A stretch of 64,000 nucleotides of DNA from Phyto melanocephala (Eukaryota > Arthropoda > Insecta > Diptera > Rhinophoridae). A program made the position numbers and the translations under genes. The DNA lies in the NCBI GenBank assembly GCA_941918925.1, contig OW799233.1:129480833-129544832 (forward strand), in the 5' to 3' direction. The notes under the pieces were generated by a model that searched no databases, was not told the origin of the DNA, and saw nothing but the letters and a program-made list of their open reading frames with translations. Of this stretch, positions 1-11,094 are shown piece after piece (the stretch's first letter is position 1; each line of letters starts with the position of its first letter).

Positions 1-950
1 TATTATTTGATTTTGCTCCAATCATCAAAATGATACTATTAATTAAATGAAAATTAATATTTTTAATTGAAAATATGCTGTGAAAAATATCAATTAAAAC
101 AGTATTAAAAAATTAATTAATATATAATTTAATATTTAAAAATAATTTTAATTAATTTAATCACTCCTGTAATTGGAATTCGGGATTAATTTAAATAATG
201 TATTAACTGTATCAATAATATAAATTATTGAACCTGTTTAAAAAAAGAATCCGGAAAAAATAGACATATATTTTTTTTGATATTTAAATATTTTTAACAT
301 ACATCAATATATAGGTACATACATTTTGAATTACACTACATATATTAAAGGTATGCGAAAAATATAAAGCATAATACAATATAACACATTTAGGAACTGG
401 TGGCATAACCAAACATCATATTATCAAAAATAAAGGAGGTGCATCCTAGACCTAAGCGCAAAGAAATTTTACCCATTAAATTTTTTTTCAAACGAAGGGA
501 AGAAACTCAAATAATTACTTACATTTAAGGTTAGAATCCAACAGAATTTACCGGGCTGCAAGAAATATTGACTTTAGTCCCATCTGCAATAAAGTTCTGC
601 TCCTTTTCTTTGTAGAATTTAAATCTTCTAAACCACCATTTATTTTAATTTTACCCACCTTATTAACCAAAATTATATTAAGAATTTCATTCAAATTATA
701 TTAAGACTTTGATTCAAAAAGAATTCTTGACAAAAAAAAAAAATTTTTCCTATTTTATTTTTCAATATACTTTTTTCAACTGACAGAAATCTCTAAGTTT
801 TTTGAAAAATTGTATATCAATAAAAAAAATTGTTTGAAGTAATTAAAAATATAATCCAAATTTACGAATAAATCAATTAGTCAATTAATTAAAAAAAATT
901 AAGCAGTAATTTTTTCTGTGTACATAATTTATTTCCTACATACCTGTGGT
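1..950. other. AT-rich DNA without recognisable gene
   Basis: Very AT-rich sequence with homopolymer A and T runs. No open frame of useful length, no terminal inverted repeats and no match to the repeat families found elsewhere in the window were seen on either strand. Confidence 0.6.
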
Positions 951-1110
951 GCCCTGGAAAAATATAGCTTTGTATTCCATTTGTAATTTTTGCAACATTT
1001 ATTTGCAACTCCAAAATTTATATATTTTTTGAAGGCTTATAAGTAGGGAAGATACTTGAACACTACTCAACTTTGCGTGTGTTAGTTAAAATCAACATTG
1101 GAAAGCCTAC
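951..1110 (+). repeat. INE-1/DINE-1-like 5' fragment
   Basis: A diverged copy of the 5' portion of the dispersed family described at 11935-12735. It has the order CCTGTGGTGCCC, a weakened 'tgtattccatttgtaatttttgcaac' type block, a degraded TATATATTTTTTGA, and AAATCAACATTGGAAAGCC matching the family's AAATCAACTTTTTGAAGCC. The 3' hairpin end is not present, and a candidate TIR element follows at 1134. The core blocks are in the same order, but divergence is high. Confidence 0.5.
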
Positions 1111-1133
1111 ATATGTTAATAATACAATATACC

Positions 1134-1696
1134 TACACGCAAAAAAATATGGTTGTGGTAACCATAAACGAAGAGCAACATACTATGACTGATTTGTATG
1201 ATTACGGTTAAAACATCCAATGATCACCAATTATCATGTTTAATTAAAGTATCATTCAATAATCATATATATGACTACAATTGATATCGACAATCTATGC
1301 TTTTTTACGGCAAATTATTGTCTTTTGCTGTAACATACAAATATTGATTGTACAAATTAATTGCAATTTTTATAACAATATTTGTTTAATTTTCTCATAC
1401 AGTTTCTCATATGAAATAGTTGAAATCAAATTATTATAAAAAAATCATAGCTTGATTAATTTGTAATCATACTATTGTCTCACCTATTATTTAATGATTA
1501 TTTGTAATTTTTAAATTATTACGAAAAGTAAACATTAAATGATACAATTCAAACAAATGCTTGATTGTCGTGACAAAATATATGATGAAATTAAACAAAA
1601 ATAACTATTACTTGTTTTCGAAACCCAAGTATTGTTATAGAAACTATAATATGACCGTCGTGATCATGACGTAACCATGGTTTTTCTTTACGTGTA
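1134..1696. mobile_element. Candidate non-autonomous TIR element
   Basis: The segment starts TACACGCAAAAAAATATGG and ends with a sequence whose reverse complement is TACACGTAAAGAAAAACC, continuing into ATGGTTACGTC on that strand. This gives imperfect terminal inverted repeats of about 25-30 bases. The inside is non-coding and rich in ATGATTA-like motifs. No convincing target-site duplication is seen, so superfamily and exact ends are uncertain. It sits next to the INE-1-like fragment at 951-1110. Confidence 0.35.
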
Positions 1697-1699
1697 TGT

Positions 1700-3260
1700 T
1701 TATAGCATGTCATATAAATACATCATAGCTGGTAAAGTAAGTATAATTGCCGTTTTTCTTCAACAGTGAATTTCTTACCACCCACGACTCCTACGACAGA
1801 TTGTAAATTGAGCAATAGTTTAAAAAAATCATTAAAAGCAGTAAATAGAAAATAAAATAGCAACTTTGACATTATAGAATTCAATTTGGAGGGAAATTTC
1901 TGTAGAAATGTCCATATCCTTTGTAGATATTATGTCTGTGCAATCAATTAAAAAAATGTTCATTTTTAATAACTTTTATTGTCGAAAATATTTAAGTAAA
2001 TTTTTCATTAATAATTATCATTTCACCCACCTGCAATATATTAACTTTTGAAAGTATTTCATTCCCTTCGATTTAATATAAATAAATCTGCAATTGAAAA
2101 TCTCATGTTCAGTTTGAAGAAAAAACCCTTATTATTATCCTTTTAACAAAAAACATGATTTTCCTTTTATATAAAACTTATGCAACTGACATCAACAAAT
2201 GACCGGACAGCAACTGTTGGTCGCTATTATTAACGAACGAGTATTTGCTATTGGAGTGTATGGGAAAACGGAGGTGCATACAAACAAACACATTGAATTA
2301 TCAATTGAGTATTTTACGAACCACTGAAATGGCTGTGCCAATTTATTTTTATATTTTTGTTGATTTCTAACTTCTATTTCATCTTTCAATTTGTATTTAC
2401 TATTATCGTATGAGAAGAAACATTTACATAAAGAAATGTAGTTTGCTTTGTTATTGTTGCTGTTGTTGACTTTCATAGTTATTGTCCTTTTGATGAAGAA
2501 GGAAAAAAAACATGTCCTTGTTAAAACAAGTGTGTTGTTTTATTTAGTTTTGTTTCTATTTTTTTTTTCTTTAATTGAAATTTTAGTCTTATTTATTTGT
2601 ACATAGTACATACATATGTATCTAGACAATTCTTTATATGCATACAATTTTAGTTAGACTTTTTATTTGTAACTTTCTAAACTGTTACCGATCTTTGTTT
2701 GTATGTATGTATGAATCCGTATGACAGGCCTTGTCATATTAGGATTTTTATTTAATTTTTTTTTTAATTTCATTTTATCTACAATATTTGTATCGTTAGT
2801 TAACCATGTCTGCAGTTGTTCAGGTATTTAAAAAATACCAGCATTTTATTTTGATACACATCACTTTGCTATCATTTCTGGCATGATTGTCCTTGTACAG
2901 TTTATTGAATTTTATTAAACTCTTTATGTTTAATTGATTTATGTTTAGAAATTTATAGAAACATAAAAAATGTATTAGATATTTTACTCTATTTGGAAAA
3001 ATATACGGTGACTCCAAATATGACTAGAAAAAAGTTAGTTGCTTTTAAATACTAGATATTGAATGACTGCCTTAGTAAGAAGTACTACAGCAGTGACTGT
3101 TTTCATCTGTCTGTTATAGAAGTACTAATTTATTAAACATTTATTTGGACCCTATAAATTTAATTCCGAACATTTTTAGGATATCTTTTAGAATCATTTT
3201 TTTTCAATTTGTAAAAAAACTGTGTCTGTATATTTTTTTAAATTTTGATGGCCAAAAAAC
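1700..3260. other. AT-rich DNA without recognisable gene
   Basis: No supported gene. Open frames on the minus strand (about 2192-2476 and 2820-3017) have low-complexity or AT-driven composition, no domain that I recognise, and no splice or promoter context. Short TATG/TACA microsatellite-like tracts occur near 2610 and 2700. Confidence 0.55.
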
Positions 3261-3264
3261 GATT

Positions 3265-3600
3265 TTGAAAACAATTATAAGAATTTTTGTATGTCTGCCT
3301 ACCTCTAGCTAATCCACCACTTTTAAGAATTTTTGTTCGTCTGTCGGTCTTTCTGTCTGTCTATCTATTTGTCATTCTGCCTGTCTTCTTGGACACGATT
3401 GGCTTAAAATGTTTTTGAAAATTTTGATGGTGTACTACACTTCACAACTTTTAAAAATTTTTGTCTTTCTGTCGGTTTATCTGCCATTCCGCCGGTCTTT
3501 TTGAACCCAAATTAGCTTAAGACATTTTTGGAAAACTTTGATAGCGGTGCATAAAGACACCGATCTGGAAAACTATACACAACTTAAAACTACTTAATTG
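3265..3600 (+). repeat. Short tandem repeat of ~130 bp with GTCTGTC tracts
   Basis: Three imperfect units contain 'aagaatttttgt..gtctgtc' blocks (near 3280, 3325 and 3450). The last two are each followed by 'ggcttaa..gtttttgaaaa' or 'agcttaagacatttttgg'. Units are about 120-135 bases apart. The GTCTGTC tract recalls the CTGTCCGT tract of the INE-1-like family, but the rest differs, so the origin is unclear. Confidence 0.4.
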
Positions 3601-3677
3601 ATTTCTATCAAATTTGATACGTAAGCATCTTAACTTAACTTGCTTAACATATAGGATACATTTTTCGTTATATACTA

Positions 3678-4508
3678 CAGTCGAACTTCCTTATAGTGAA
3701 CTTTTATATAATGAAGTTTTCCTTATTATGAACTTAAATCAAGAACACCGCTTTTTCGTTCTACTTTCAATGTATTTCGATATCCGTATAATGAATTTCC
3801 ATATAGTGAATCTGTCTCTACTATGAAAAAAATTTTGAAAACAAAAATACAGTTTACGTGTGTTTTTGTCTAAATATAATGAACTATTTTTAGCAGCTTT
3901 ATTTTACACTATTTATAAAGAAAATAAGTAATATTTTTGGGATTCCTAAAATAAGAAAATAAAAACAAAAAAGTTAATGATTTGCCTTTTAACATCAGTT
4001 GACCGAGTTCAGTGAGTGAAAATGATGCACCGGAGTAGTAAATATTTCTCTTTAAAAAAAGGTATTAGTAATTAATTAAGTTGACGAAGGGACATTAAAA
4101 AAAATATATATTCCGTACGATGAAGATATTCTAAGCAGTGTTTTAGAAAGTCGTGGATTAAAGCAGATTATTTCAGATGACAATGAAGACAAACTGGGTG
4201 GTTAAGTAAAGGCAAATATTGATAAAACGTCACATACATTAGAATACGTTTCCTCTTCACTTAATGTACTACGAACTTTTTTGGAGATGGGCAGCAACGT
4301 TCCGACAAATATATTTAAATGTCTTGATGTAATTGTAATTGTAATATCAATAAAATAAAGAAAAATGGAAAAATGTAGTTCAAACAAAATTACCTGATTA
4401 TTTTAAATAAATAAAAACACAAAAAAAAATATTTCTGTATAATAAAGTTTCTCTATAGTGAAATAATTGTCTGTCCCCGTGAAGATTCACTATAGGGAAG
4501 TTCGACTG
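3678..4508 (+). mobile_element. pogo/Tigger-like non-autonomous element, copy 1
   Basis: An 831-bp element with terminal inverted repeats CAGTCGAACTTCC...GGAAGTTCGACTG, flanked on both sides by TA (3676-3677 and 4509-4510), the target duplication expected for Tc1/mariner/pogo elements. The TIR continues into degenerate 'tatagtgaa' repeats on both sides. The inside carries a decayed 3' piece of a transposase gene (4113-4330). A second copy at 52110-52879 shares its internal sequence, and a third at 60821-61800 has the same TIR but retains the 5' part of a CENP-B-domain transposase. That third copy is the basis for the pogo/Tigger call. Confidence 0.75.
4113..4330 (+). pseudogene. Remnant of pogo/Tigger-like transposase C-terminus
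   Basis: Read in one frame, this gives PYDEDILSSVLESR, an acidic stretch with SDDNEDKLGG, then SSLNVLRTFLEMGSNVPTN ending near KCLD. This resembles the acidic tail and 'leucine-rich, ..NIFxCLD' end of Tigger/jerky-type transposases (family knowledge, not a database result). One in-frame stop follows LGG; the paralogous copy at 52542 has a Glu codon there, so the stop is a private mutation. The catalytic DDE/D core is absent, so it cannot encode an active transposase. It was probably kept only because the whole element spread as a deletion derivative. Confidence 0.55.
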
Positions 4509-4628
4509 TACCTTGTTTTTAAGAACAAATAAAAAACAAAAAAGCGAGGAGCTATTTTAACAATCTTAGTAAAACTAAACAGTTTGCGAAAAGTAAAGGC
4601 ATGCATACATACAACAGGAAAAGAAATA

Positions 4629-5181
4629 AAGGGTCCGCCATCTAACAATTTTTTTAACTAGTGCTTATTTCGTTAATGTTAACACTTAGGTCATGTCTGA
4701 TTTGACAGATAATTAGTTTTATCCTTCCGCTGAACGAATATGGTTGTGTATATGCTTGAACAACGCTGGGAAATATTGCGACATTACTTTGGCCGATTTT
4801 GCAAAAAAAAAATCATCTTTTCAGATGAAGCTCATTTTGATTTTGGCGGGTATGTAAACAAGCAAAATTGTCGCATTTGGGGCACAGAAAACCCGCACGC
4901 ATATATTGAAAAGCCGACACATCCAAAACGAGTCACTGTTTGGTGCGGATTTTGGTCCAGAAACATAATTGGGCCATATTTCTTCGAAAATGAGCAAGGA
5001 GTGGCCGTTACAGTCAATGGCGATCGTTATCGGGCCATGTTAAAAGAATTTTTCATCACGAAAACTGAAGAGGAGAATATTGGCAATATTTGGTTGCAAC
5101 AGGACGGCGCTAGGTGCCACGCAGCCGAAGTTACACTTTTTTTATAGCATTTTCAAAAAATAAGTTATTTGGCGGACCCTT
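4629..5181 (+). mobile_element. Internally deleted DD41D mariner-like element, copy 1
   Basis: A 553-bp element whose ends are AAGGGTCCGCC...GGCGGACCCTT, flanked by TA on both sides (4627-4628 and 5182-5183). It carries a single open frame fusing two distant pieces of a mariner-like transposase. Two further copies with the same ends and the same internal deletion lie at 53850-54405 (minus) and 58680-59225 (plus). The deletion therefore arose once and the deleted form was amplified, making this a MITE-like family with a recognisable parent. Confidence 0.85.
4740..5147 (+). pseudogene. Truncated mariner-like transposase frame, 135 codons
   Basis: The frame starts MVVYMLEQRWEILRHYFG, which resembles the first helix of the N-terminal DNA-binding domain in this mariner group. 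It then jumps directly to KKKIIFSDEAHF, the block with the first catalytic Asp (about residue 29). Most of the bipartite helix-turn-helix region is missing. The RNase H-like fold continues through NKQNCRIWGTENPHA, VTVWCGFW and VTVNGDRYRAM to IWLQQDGARCHAA with the second Asp, and stops at VTLFL before the third catalytic Asp. Full-length relatives are about 340-380 aa. The frame is still open here but cannot make a working transposase. Copies 2 and 3 share the breakpoints but have extra frameshifts. Confidence 0.8.
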
Positions 5182-5189
5182 TACAAAAC

Positions 5190-6215
5190 AATTTACACTA
5201 ACAATATAACAAGACATTAAATAAAAACGTAAAAAAAATTTTTTTTTAAAGTAACGTTTGTCGAAAAGTTATGAATTTGATATTCCACTTGATGGACCAT
5301 CCTAATAGATAAATATAGTTTTAACATGATGATGGTGATAGCTAACGTCATCGTTCATGAAGAGCAATAAATTTATGTACTGTCGTTTTGATTTGGTTTT
5401 GTATTTAGTTTAAACACACAAAATAAATTATTAATTGTATTATCTGCATATGCAGATTTTAATATCAAGAGTCAGAGAAAAATTTTTTGCAATTGAGTGT
5501 AAAGAAATAAAAAACAAAATATTTTAATAATATTAGAATTTTAGGGTTTTTTAAAGGGAACATAGTAAGAATGAACTTAAGATGTATATAAATAAAAACC
5601 CTAATCGATCAAATTACAAAAGCTGTGGACATGATAAAATTGTAAATGTTGCAAATCATAAAAATTAGCTGTATGGCTAAACGGCGACAGTGGGATTTTT
5701 TTGCAATAAGTAATTTTTTCGACACAAAAAATTTAAAAATGTAATGATGCAGTTTTGTAAAACACTGATTCAGTATGAAGAATTCATAAATTGTATCCCA
5801 AAAAACCGTTTATTTGTCTTTGAAATAATGAAGTAAAGTCATGTGTGAAAAATATTTAAAACTGTTTACGCACTTCTATAGTGTTTGTACGTAAGATAAT
5901 TTTATTGCTCTGATTTAAATAGTAATTTTTTTCAAATATAGCATTTTCTGCGTATTAAAAAAAAACCGAAAGTTCGCTCATATGGTTTAAAAGATATGAT
6001 AGAATAAAATTTGTTCTTAATGTGCCGTGACTGCAAACTTCCTTTGAAAAAAAAAATTGTTGCTCGGTCGTGCTAGGTGCTCCCACTATAATAAAATGAA
6101 AGGTAAGACTCCATACTATCAATTAAAAATAAAGTTTAAATAATTAATAATCTCTCATAAAATCATACAATTTGTCTCTAAATTTATGAAATTTTTAATT
6201 TTCATTTAATTAGTT
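5190..6215. other. AT-rich DNA without recognisable gene
   Basis: No open frame, TIR pair or known repeat seen. Homopolymer A and T runs dominate. Confidence 0.5.
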
Positions 6216-6224
6216 TTGGTAAAG

Positions 6225-6560
6225 CAAAAAAAATTGTGGGAAAAAATATAATATGTGTTATATGGGCGGTGAGTGGTGGGCGTTAATTGAGATAATAAAG
6301 GCTCTGTGCCAAATTTCAAAAATAAATTTTGGGTTTAATGGTCGGTGGGTAGAGGGCGTGGCCAATTTTGATGAAACTTTATATTTTTCTTAATTAAGCA
6401 AACCAAAGGCTCCGCCAAATTTCAAAAACTTTAGGCCAAAAAAAATTTTTGGGTTCTATGGGCTGTGGGTAGAGGGCGTGGCCAATTTTGATGAAACTTT
6501 ATATTTTTTTTAACTAAGCTAACCAAATGCTCTGTGCCAAATTTTAACATTCTACGAGCT
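6225..6560 (+). repeat. Tandem ~115-bp repeat, three imperfect units
   Basis: Units contain 'gggcggtg.gtggtgggcg', then 'ggtgggtagagggcgtggccaattttgatgaaactttata' (twice nearly identical, near 6345 and 6465), followed by 'aagc.aaccaaa.gctc..(tg)ccaaatttcaaa'. The GGGCGTGGC motif also occurs in the tandem array at 16510-17265, but the remainder differs. Non-coding. Confidence 0.6.
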
Positions 6561-7400
6561 CTTTTATGTTTTTTAGCCAAACATTGTGTGAACCAATCCC
6601 TCTGCGCGGCGCGTTGCCGTGGCAATTTTTTCATATTCGCAACATAACAACATAAAATAACAAAAGCACCCCATGCAGCTTAACTGTTTGTATTCAATTC
6701 AAAAACGATATGATTATAATACACGGTATGATATGAAAACCCGTAAAAACTGCTCAAACAAGCCAATAAGTTGCAAGGTAGACCTAGCTGTTTGTAGTTT
6801 GTTTTCCATCACATTTTATTTTTTGCAATACCTGTGTGGCTTCTTTAGCCGAAAAGCATAACAGACTTTTTTTTAAGATATTTCTTAAGCAAAAAAAAAC
6901 CAACTAAAGAGATTGAGCTGCTGGCAATTAAAACAAGTCGCTAACTGCAGACCCAAAACTGCGCAGCTTCTGTAGCTAAAAATATTGCCTGTACGCACAT
7001 ATAATGATGATTGATGTAACATATAATTTCGCACTATTTTTAAGCAAAATTTATTTCCCTAATTACTCTCGGCTAGTAAATTGCTTAAGCTGATTTAAAG
7101 TTATTTACATGTTTAAAATGTCAGCATGGATAACAAGATGTTTTTTATACCCTTCACCTGTGGCGCTAAGGATATATATAGCTCTGTCATAACGTTTGCA
7201 ATTTTTACAACATTCAATTCAATTCTGTCACGCTTGCTAATATTTTTCTAAATGATATGCCTCTAGGGCTATTCGTAACAAACTTTAAATAAATCAGTTA
7301 ATATTCGTCAAAGTTTCAGTTTACTTTTAAAATATTTTTTTTAATATATCAAGTTACTAAAGCTCCTGATTAATTTTAGAACACACTAAAGACACTAATA

Positions 7401-8675
7401 AAGGGTTTTTCAACAGGCACGCTACAAAAGTAGACCGATAGGGACAGCAACCGACGCCATATTTTTTGCCGCTCTTTTGACATTTCTCTTCAGTAAGGTT
7501 TGCCATTTCATGATGGAAAGATATACGAGCCAACAACGAGTCGAAATTATTAAAATTTACTACCGAAATTCGGAGTCAGTGGCCTCAAGATTAAGAGCGC
7601 TACGTCCAATTTATGGTCGTCATAATCGTCCTACCAGATCAACAATTGAGCGTCTAGTAGAAAAATTTGAATCCACAGGCACAGTACAAAATGTTCCCGT
7701 GCCAGTGAGACAAAGAAGTGCCCGTAGTGTCGAGAATATTGCTGCCGCTGAGGCTTCAGTTGAAGAAAGCCCAAATGTGTCTCTCACACGTCGTTCTCAA
7801 GCGTTAGGCATCTCTGTGACGTCGTTGTGGCGAATTTTGCGAAAAGATCTTGGCCTACACCCTTACAAGATCAAATTGACGCAAGAACTGAAGCCGCTTG
7901 ACCACCAGAAACGTCGTATGTTCGTGAATTGGGCTGAGCTTGAAAATGATTCGGATTTTCATCGAAAAATCATCTTCAGCGATGAGGCTCATTTCTGGCT
8001 GAAAGGCTTCATCAATAATCAAAATATGCCTTATTGGTCAGATAGCAATCCACACGTGCTCCATAAGTCATCATTGCATCCCGAAAAAATTACGGTTTGG
8101 TGCGGTTTATGGGCCGGCGGCGTTATTGGGCCGTACTTCTTTCGTGATGATCAAGACCGGCACGTTACTGTGAACTGGAATCGCTACCGCTCAATGATAA
8201 CAGAACATTTTTGCCCCAAACTGGATGATATAGACTTGAAGGACATATGGTTCCAACAGGACGGCGTCACAAGGCACACAGCGAATGTCACAATCAATTT
8301 ATTGGGAACCAAGTTTGGAGAACGTGTTATTTCACGAAATAGTCCAGTCGATTGCCCGCCTCGGTCGTGCGATTTGACGCAGTTAGACTATTTCCTGTGG
8401 GGCTACGTCAAGTCTATGGTCTATGGCAACAAGCCAGCGACGATTGATGAACTTCGTACGAATATCGAAAGAGAAATTCCAGCAGTATCGCCCGATTTAT
8501 GCTTGAAAACCATCGAAAATTGTGTTCAGCGTTTGGACTTCCGCAAGGGTGCCCGTGGTGGCTATGCAAAAGAACTCGAGTTCCATACATACTGGCATCG
8601 AATGTATTTTTACAGGAATAAAGACTTTCATTGATATCCAAGACCGTTTTTGTTTTATTTTATAGCCTATAGCCT
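7401..8675 (+). mobile_element. DD41D mariner-like transposon with intact transposase
   Basis: The 5' end is AAGGGTTTTTCAACAGGC, preceded by TA at 7399-7400. About 110 bp of leader precede the transposase gene (7513-8634). A matching right-hand inverted repeat was not found in the ~250 bp after the stop codon, so the 3' end appears lost or strongly diverged, and the coordinate 8675 is only a guess. The coding region is unbroken, unlike every other transposase in the window, which suggests the youngest insertion of this group here. It lies within an INE-1-like copy. Confidence 0.7.
7513..8634 (+). CDS. Mariner-superfamily DD41D transposase, intact
   Basis: A 373-aa frame starting at MERYTSQQRVEI. 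An upstream in-frame Met at 7477 is possible, but the homologous relics begin at this MERY/VERY position. Residues 1-60 resemble the DUF4817-type helix-turn-helix of this group, and residues 70-130 form the second DNA-binding part (SVTSLWRILRKDLGLHPYK). The catalytic core has Asp157 in IIFSDEAHF, Asp250 in WFQQDGVTRH and Asp292 in CDLTQLDYFLWGY. The last two are separated by 41 residues, hence DD41D, the spacing reported for rosa/Visitor-type elements. The C-terminus GYAKELEFHT matches the usual GG(H/Y)...FHT end. It would cut and paste the element in the nucleus. Replacements at usually conserved sites (Trp222 where Gly is common; Gln290 where Pro is common) leave activity uncertain. Length is normal for the family and no frameshift is present. 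Confidence 0.88.
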   Translation: MERYTSQQRVEIIKIYYRNSESVASRLRALRPIYGRHNRPTRSTIERLVEKFESTGTVQNVPVPVRQRSARSVENIAAAEASVEESPNVSLTRRSQALGISVTSLWRILRKDLGLHPYKIKLTQELKPLDHQKRRMFVNWAELENDSDFHRKIIFSDEAHFWLKGFINNQNMPYWSDSNPHVLHKSSLHPEKITVWCGLWAGGVIGPYFFRDDQDRHVTVNWNRYRSMITEHFCPKLDDIDLKDIWFQQDGVTRHTANVTINLLGTKFGERVISRNSPVDCPPRSCDLTQLDYFLWGYVKSMVYGNKPATIDELRTNIEREIPAVSPDLCLKTIENCVQRLDFRKGARGGYAKELEFHTYWHRMYFYRNKDFH

Positions 8676-9459
8676 TAAAAACTACTGCAAAAAAATACTG
8701 ACAAATCTTCTGGAAACTAACTAAGACATATTCACAAAAATACAACTTCTTCCTAAAACTTAGAAGCAAAACCGCTTTCTTCAGCTTCTGGATAACAGAG
8801 AGGAGTGATATCAAATAAAGGAAATTTATAAGCATAATAAAATACACTATAAAAAATTAAAATTTATAATTTCTGTCACTACAAAATGGCCTACAATAAA
8901 TGTATAAATGGATTAAATCTAGTAATTAAAAATGTACTCATTTCAATCCCCTCAAACGGGTATCAAATCAAATGAAAAAGTTAGAATTTAAGATGGCGTC
9001 CGAAAAATATGGTGGTAATATTGGTCAACTATAGAAATTACAGACATAATACTTTTAACTCCTACAATATTGATATCAAATGGAATTACTTGACCGGTAA
9101 AGTACAGTAAACTATGAAAGAGTAAAAATCTAAGATGGCGCATACGTTTTTTTTCAACCCCATCAATATGAGTAACAAATGAAAGGGCTTAACTAGTAGA
9201 ATACAACTAACTACCAACGTTAAGATTCAAAATCAAATATGGCGTCGAAAATAAAAAAACAAAATGGCGTACAGCATTGAATTGACTAATAGAATACAAA
9301 TAACTATGTAAGAACTCAAAATCAAAATTGGTATCGGAAATAATAAAAAGAAAAAATGGCGTACAATATTAAATTAATTAATCTGATGAACATGATGGTG
9401 AACGGTATTATCAGATTCGACAAGGCAGAATATAGCATTCTTATTTGTTTATTTTGTTT

Positions 9460-10540
9460 TTAATTACATCGTTAACTTATCAAAGCATGCAAAAGGTGAA
9501 GAGAGAAATAAAATGTATTCGATAGCAGGCATATTTATACAGCAGTTAGTTTTTAATTAAAGTAAATTGAAGTCAAGTGTTTTTTTTTTACAAACATTTT
9601 GTTTTTATTTGTAGTTTACTAACGTGTCCTGCTACATAGAATTAAACAACTACGAGGGCTGTGTTCATATTTTAAAATAATTATAAAAGAAAATTTAAAA
9701 ATAATTTATTAGAAATGTTCCACAAAACAATTTATCTTATTTTACAATATACAATCATATTCAATGGTTTTTTTTGACTAATAATAAACAAACTTTATAA
9801 TAATAAAGAAGAAGAAAACAAAATCTATTTAAACATTGTGAGTAAAAAAGACAGATTTATCAAAAATTAAGAAAAAAAAATTTTGTTAAAGTTAATTAAT
9901 TTAAAATTGTGTTAAGCGAAATCGTTATCGATAACAATTCGTTCCTATTGACAGTAATTTGTAATTATATAAGACACATTAAAATAAACCTCAAGTCTAA
10001 ACAATAATGTGATGTGACGTGACAGTAAATGAAATAATATGGGAAACTGTTTATTAACAAATACTATTGGGTGTTTTTTCCGGAGTCGGAACACTTAAAG
10101 TTGTCACCAAGATTGTACTATTACTTAGGCAATGTTGGGAAATTTTTTAAATTTATTTTGAAAATCAAGATACAATAGTATTTATTTTAACTATGAAGTG
10201 CATATAAGTTAACACAACATACACCTCTTAATAAAATAACTAAAATGTTGCTGACCACAGCGTCTGCATATTTTTATAATTTTGTTTATTTTATTCTTTT
10301 TACTTTTTCTTTGCAATAAAAGGTGTCAAGTTGCGCTACACGCGCAAACCTTAATAAGCTGAGTCGGCACATATGGTTCTCAGGCTGTGCTATAAAATAT
10401 TAATATTGAGAAACAAAACAACAATTGTATTCTAACCTTCGAACAAGCACATAGTGCTGCCAAAAATTTTATTTAATAAATAAAAATTTATAAGCACATA
10501 GTGCTGCATAAAAAAACAATTTGTTTTATTTTAATTTATA
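9460..10540. other. AT-rich DNA without recognisable gene
   Basis: No gene seen. The short sequence CATAGTGCTGC is repeated at about 10449 and 10498 with similar flanks (GCACATAGTGCTGC), a ~50-bp local duplication. Confidence 0.5.
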
Positions 10541-11010
10541 TAAGGTGGTTCAACCAAAACGCACGATATTAATTGCAATCAAAACACTTTCTTTATAATT
10601 TTTATTATGATAGAAGGATCTATGACAATTATGTGTGAAACAAAGTACCGGCCAATTGCTCGCCACGGCTTCGTTGGCATGCTTCTTTCTATCCAATGCT
10701 TCATATTTTCAATGACAATGTTGATTTTAAATGGTGGGGCACGACGACGAGTCGAGGTTGACCTATGTCACACTATAGCGAACAACAGCAATTTTTTTTT
10801 TTTGCAGAAGTGTTTTACATTTCCTACAAATCCGGTTTGTTAAAATTTTTGCACAATTCTTCCGATCGTAAATACATTTAAATATGCCGACCAAAAAAAA
10901 ATTCCGAAATGCTCCAAATGTATTGCATTACTCACAGTTAACATTGTGTTTTATGGTTGGATTAACCTTTATAGAATGACCAAAGTTGATTTTTTTCGTA
11001 AGCCTCTGCT
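10541..11010 (-). pseudogene. Deletion derivative of a DD41D mariner-like transposase
   Basis: On the minus strand the right part (about 10990-10830) retains decayed N-terminal sequence: 'LEHFGIFFGRH', then 'IRRIVQKF'-like residues after a stop. The left part (about 10740-10610) retains the C-terminal end with a GTLFHT-like stop. The whole catalytic middle is missing. The edge near 10541 reads AAGGTGGTTCAACC, resembling the reverse complement of the GGTTCACCTT edge of the related derivative at 30370-30955. Both copies join the same two ends of the gene, so this is a second deletion lineage, distinct from the AAGGGTCCGCC family. Multiple stops and frameshifts indicate age. Confidence 0.5.
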
Positions 11011-11094
11011 TATTAACGATTTCTCACTGGTAATTTCTTTAAGATTTATTAGCGCACTAAGTCGCTAAGTTTCAACTTACTAAAGTATAGTGAC

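Larger units (their letters stand above)
7147..9455 (+). repeat. INE-1/DINE-1-like element interrupted by a mariner
   Basis: The 5' part (about 7147-7390) begins TATACCCTTCACCTGTGG and has the family's 'tctgtcat..cgtttgcaatttttacaac' block. The 3' part (about 8880-9455) has the 'aaaatcaa..atggcgtc' blocks and the closing 'agattcga..aggcagaatatagcattctta(t)ttgttt', a degraded version of the family hairpin and tail. The DD41D element starting at 7401 lies between them, so this copy appears split by that insertion. The 3' boundary of the insert is not clean. Confidence 0.6.

Noticed and set aside
2192..2476. 94-codon minus-strand frame
   Set aside because: Asn/Lys-rich, AT-driven composition, no domain, no splice or promoter context.
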